From positions 28,222 to 92,221 of the forward strand of contig NZ_QRGR01000017.1 of assembly GCF_003367245.1 (NCBI RefSeq): 64,000 nucleotides of DNA, written 5' to 3'. A program made the position numbers and the translations under genes. The stretch is from Pontibacter diazotrophicus. Its GTDB lineage: Bacteria > Bacteroidota > Bacteroidia > Cytophagales > Hymenobacteraceae. The notes beneath the pieces were generated by a model. It was not told where the DNA came from and made no database searches. It worked only from the letters and a program-made list of their open reading frames with translations. Numbering within the stretch: the stretch's first letter is position 1; each line of letters begins with the position of its first letter. Below are positions 63,237 to 64,000 of the stretch, piece after piece.

Positions 63237-63767
63237 ATGGAAGCAATATATATCACAAGAGCAACGAACAGAAACCTTGAACAACTGCAAAAAATAGGCA
63301 GAGTGACCTTTTCCGAAACGTTTTCAGCGGGAAACACCGATGAAAACATGACCAAGTACCTAGAAGAAGGCTTTTCAATAGAAAAGCTGGCGGCTGAACT
63401 TAGCAATGAAGGATCGGAATTCTATTTTGCGGTACTCGGCGATCAGGTAATCGGTTATATGAAGCTGAATGTAGGGCAGTCACAAACAGAGATACAGGAC
63501 GAGAAAGCACTTGAAATTGAGCGGATTTATGTGCTGAAGGAATACCATGGTAAGAAAGTCGGTCAATTGCTTTATGAGAAGGCCATACAGATTGCAGCAC
63601 AGAAAGGGGTCGACTATGCTTGGTTAGGCGTGTGGGAAGAAAACCCGAGAGCCATTAGTTTCTACAAGAAAAACGGCTTTGTGATATTCGACAAGCATAT
63701 TTTCAAACTAGGCGATGACGAGCAGACGGATATCATGATGAAGATACAATTGAAAGAAAAAGGATAA
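63237..63767 (+). CDS. GNAT-family N-acetyltransferase
   Basis: 176 residues. The acetyl-CoA-binding core is visible: ERIYVLKEYHGKKVGQLLYEKAIQIA (motif A, Q/R-x2-G-x-G/A region as Q-x2-G variant HGKKVGQLL) and WLGVWEENPRAISFYKKNGF (motif B). An N-terminal variable part of about 55 residues may set the substrate. Acceptor unknown. It is monocistronic and close to the window end. Confidence 0.88.
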   Translation: MEAIYITRATNRNLEQLQKIGRVTFSETFSAGNTDENMTKYLEEGFSIEKLAAELSNEGSEFYFAVLGDQVIGYMKLNVGQSQTEIQDEKALEIERIYVLKEYHGKKVGQLLYEKAIQIAAQKGVDYAWLGVWEENPRAISFYKKNGFVIFDKHIFKLGDDEQTDIMMKIQLKEKG

Positions 63768-64000
63768 AGGACTGCCGATAACATCAGATTGAAAAACAGG
63801 TAACTAATAGTACTAAGTTCAGCGTTGGTAATACTGTTTAACATCCTATGTTTGTTCTCAGTGACTTAGCTACTCTTTTTCCCCTTTTGTAGACGTTATC
63901 TGAAACATAAGAAATGAGTATATAAGCTTTAGACAAAAAGACTGGGTAGGGAATAAGATTCCTGCTTAACATGGGTTCTATAAGCCCGCGCTTTATGACA

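Overview
The window looks like chromosome of a member of the Bacteroidota, most likely the Cytophagales, family Hymenobacteraceae (Pontibacter-like). This is inferred from protein content: TonB receptors with carboxypeptidase-regulatory-like N-termini, DUF4374 and PepSY proteins, an MG2/plug hybrid, DUF4345, ScyD and LytTR proteins. Weak Shine-Dalgarno sites and promoter-like TTTG / TAnnTTTG pairs fit the same phylum. No rRNA, tRNA, CRISPR array, prophage or intact transposase gene was seen.

Layout. 1-386 is the 3' end of a PagL-like outer-membrane deacylase gene, followed by a GT-C glycosyltransferase and a class V aminotransferase. 4800-21158 (minus strand) is a complete 13-gene NADH:quinone oxidoreductase (complex I) cluster, nuoA-B-CD-E-F-G-H-I-J-K-L-M-N, headed by a CBS-domain gene. 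Three of its gaps hold repeats: two REPIN-like inverted pairs (nuoM/nuoN and nuoI/nuoH) and an 8-bp tandem array (nuoCD/nuoE). 22-34 kb holds housekeeping and metabolic genes: GDPD, SurE, a DagK-like kinase, a hydroxyacid dehydrogenase with a VOC protein, a nucleoside hydrolase, an MG2/plug protein, a TerB-like protein and a ThDP enzyme. 34.1-35.7 kb is a decayed junction: an RsbQ-like hydrolase with a stop, a frameshift and a lost 3' end runs into the 3' remnant of a hybrid histidine kinase.

35.9-52.2 kb carries an unrecognised acidic/His membrane protein, a SulP transporter fused to a carbonic-anhydrase-like domain that lacks two zinc ligands, a sugar dehydrogenase, a PRC/SHOCT protein with a small membrane protein, an amidase, a DUF4288-like protein, a BamA/TamA-type barrel, an NmrA-like reductase, and free-standing GAF and STAS proteins. 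52.3-59.4 kb contains a ScyD-like propeller lipoprotein, an N-terminally truncated LytTR regulator, and an iron-uptake locus. That locus has a PepSY membrane protein divergent from a TonB receptor and a DUF4374 lipoprotein, the same three families as the XusC/XusA/XusB xenosiderophore system of Bacteroides. Two Fur-like palindromes lie at the receptor promoter. 60.6-63.8 kb has a frameshifted Crp-like regulator next to a DUF4345 gene, a frameshifted YceI lipoprotein and a GNAT acetyltransferase.

No wholly new multi-gene system is evident. The items most worth checking are the RsbQ/kinase deletion scar, the SulP fusion with a degenerate carbonic anhydrase domain, the Xus-like locus with its twin operator, and the repeats inside the complex I cluster. 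Several interrupted genes could be true decay or base-call errors; the sequence alone cannot decide.
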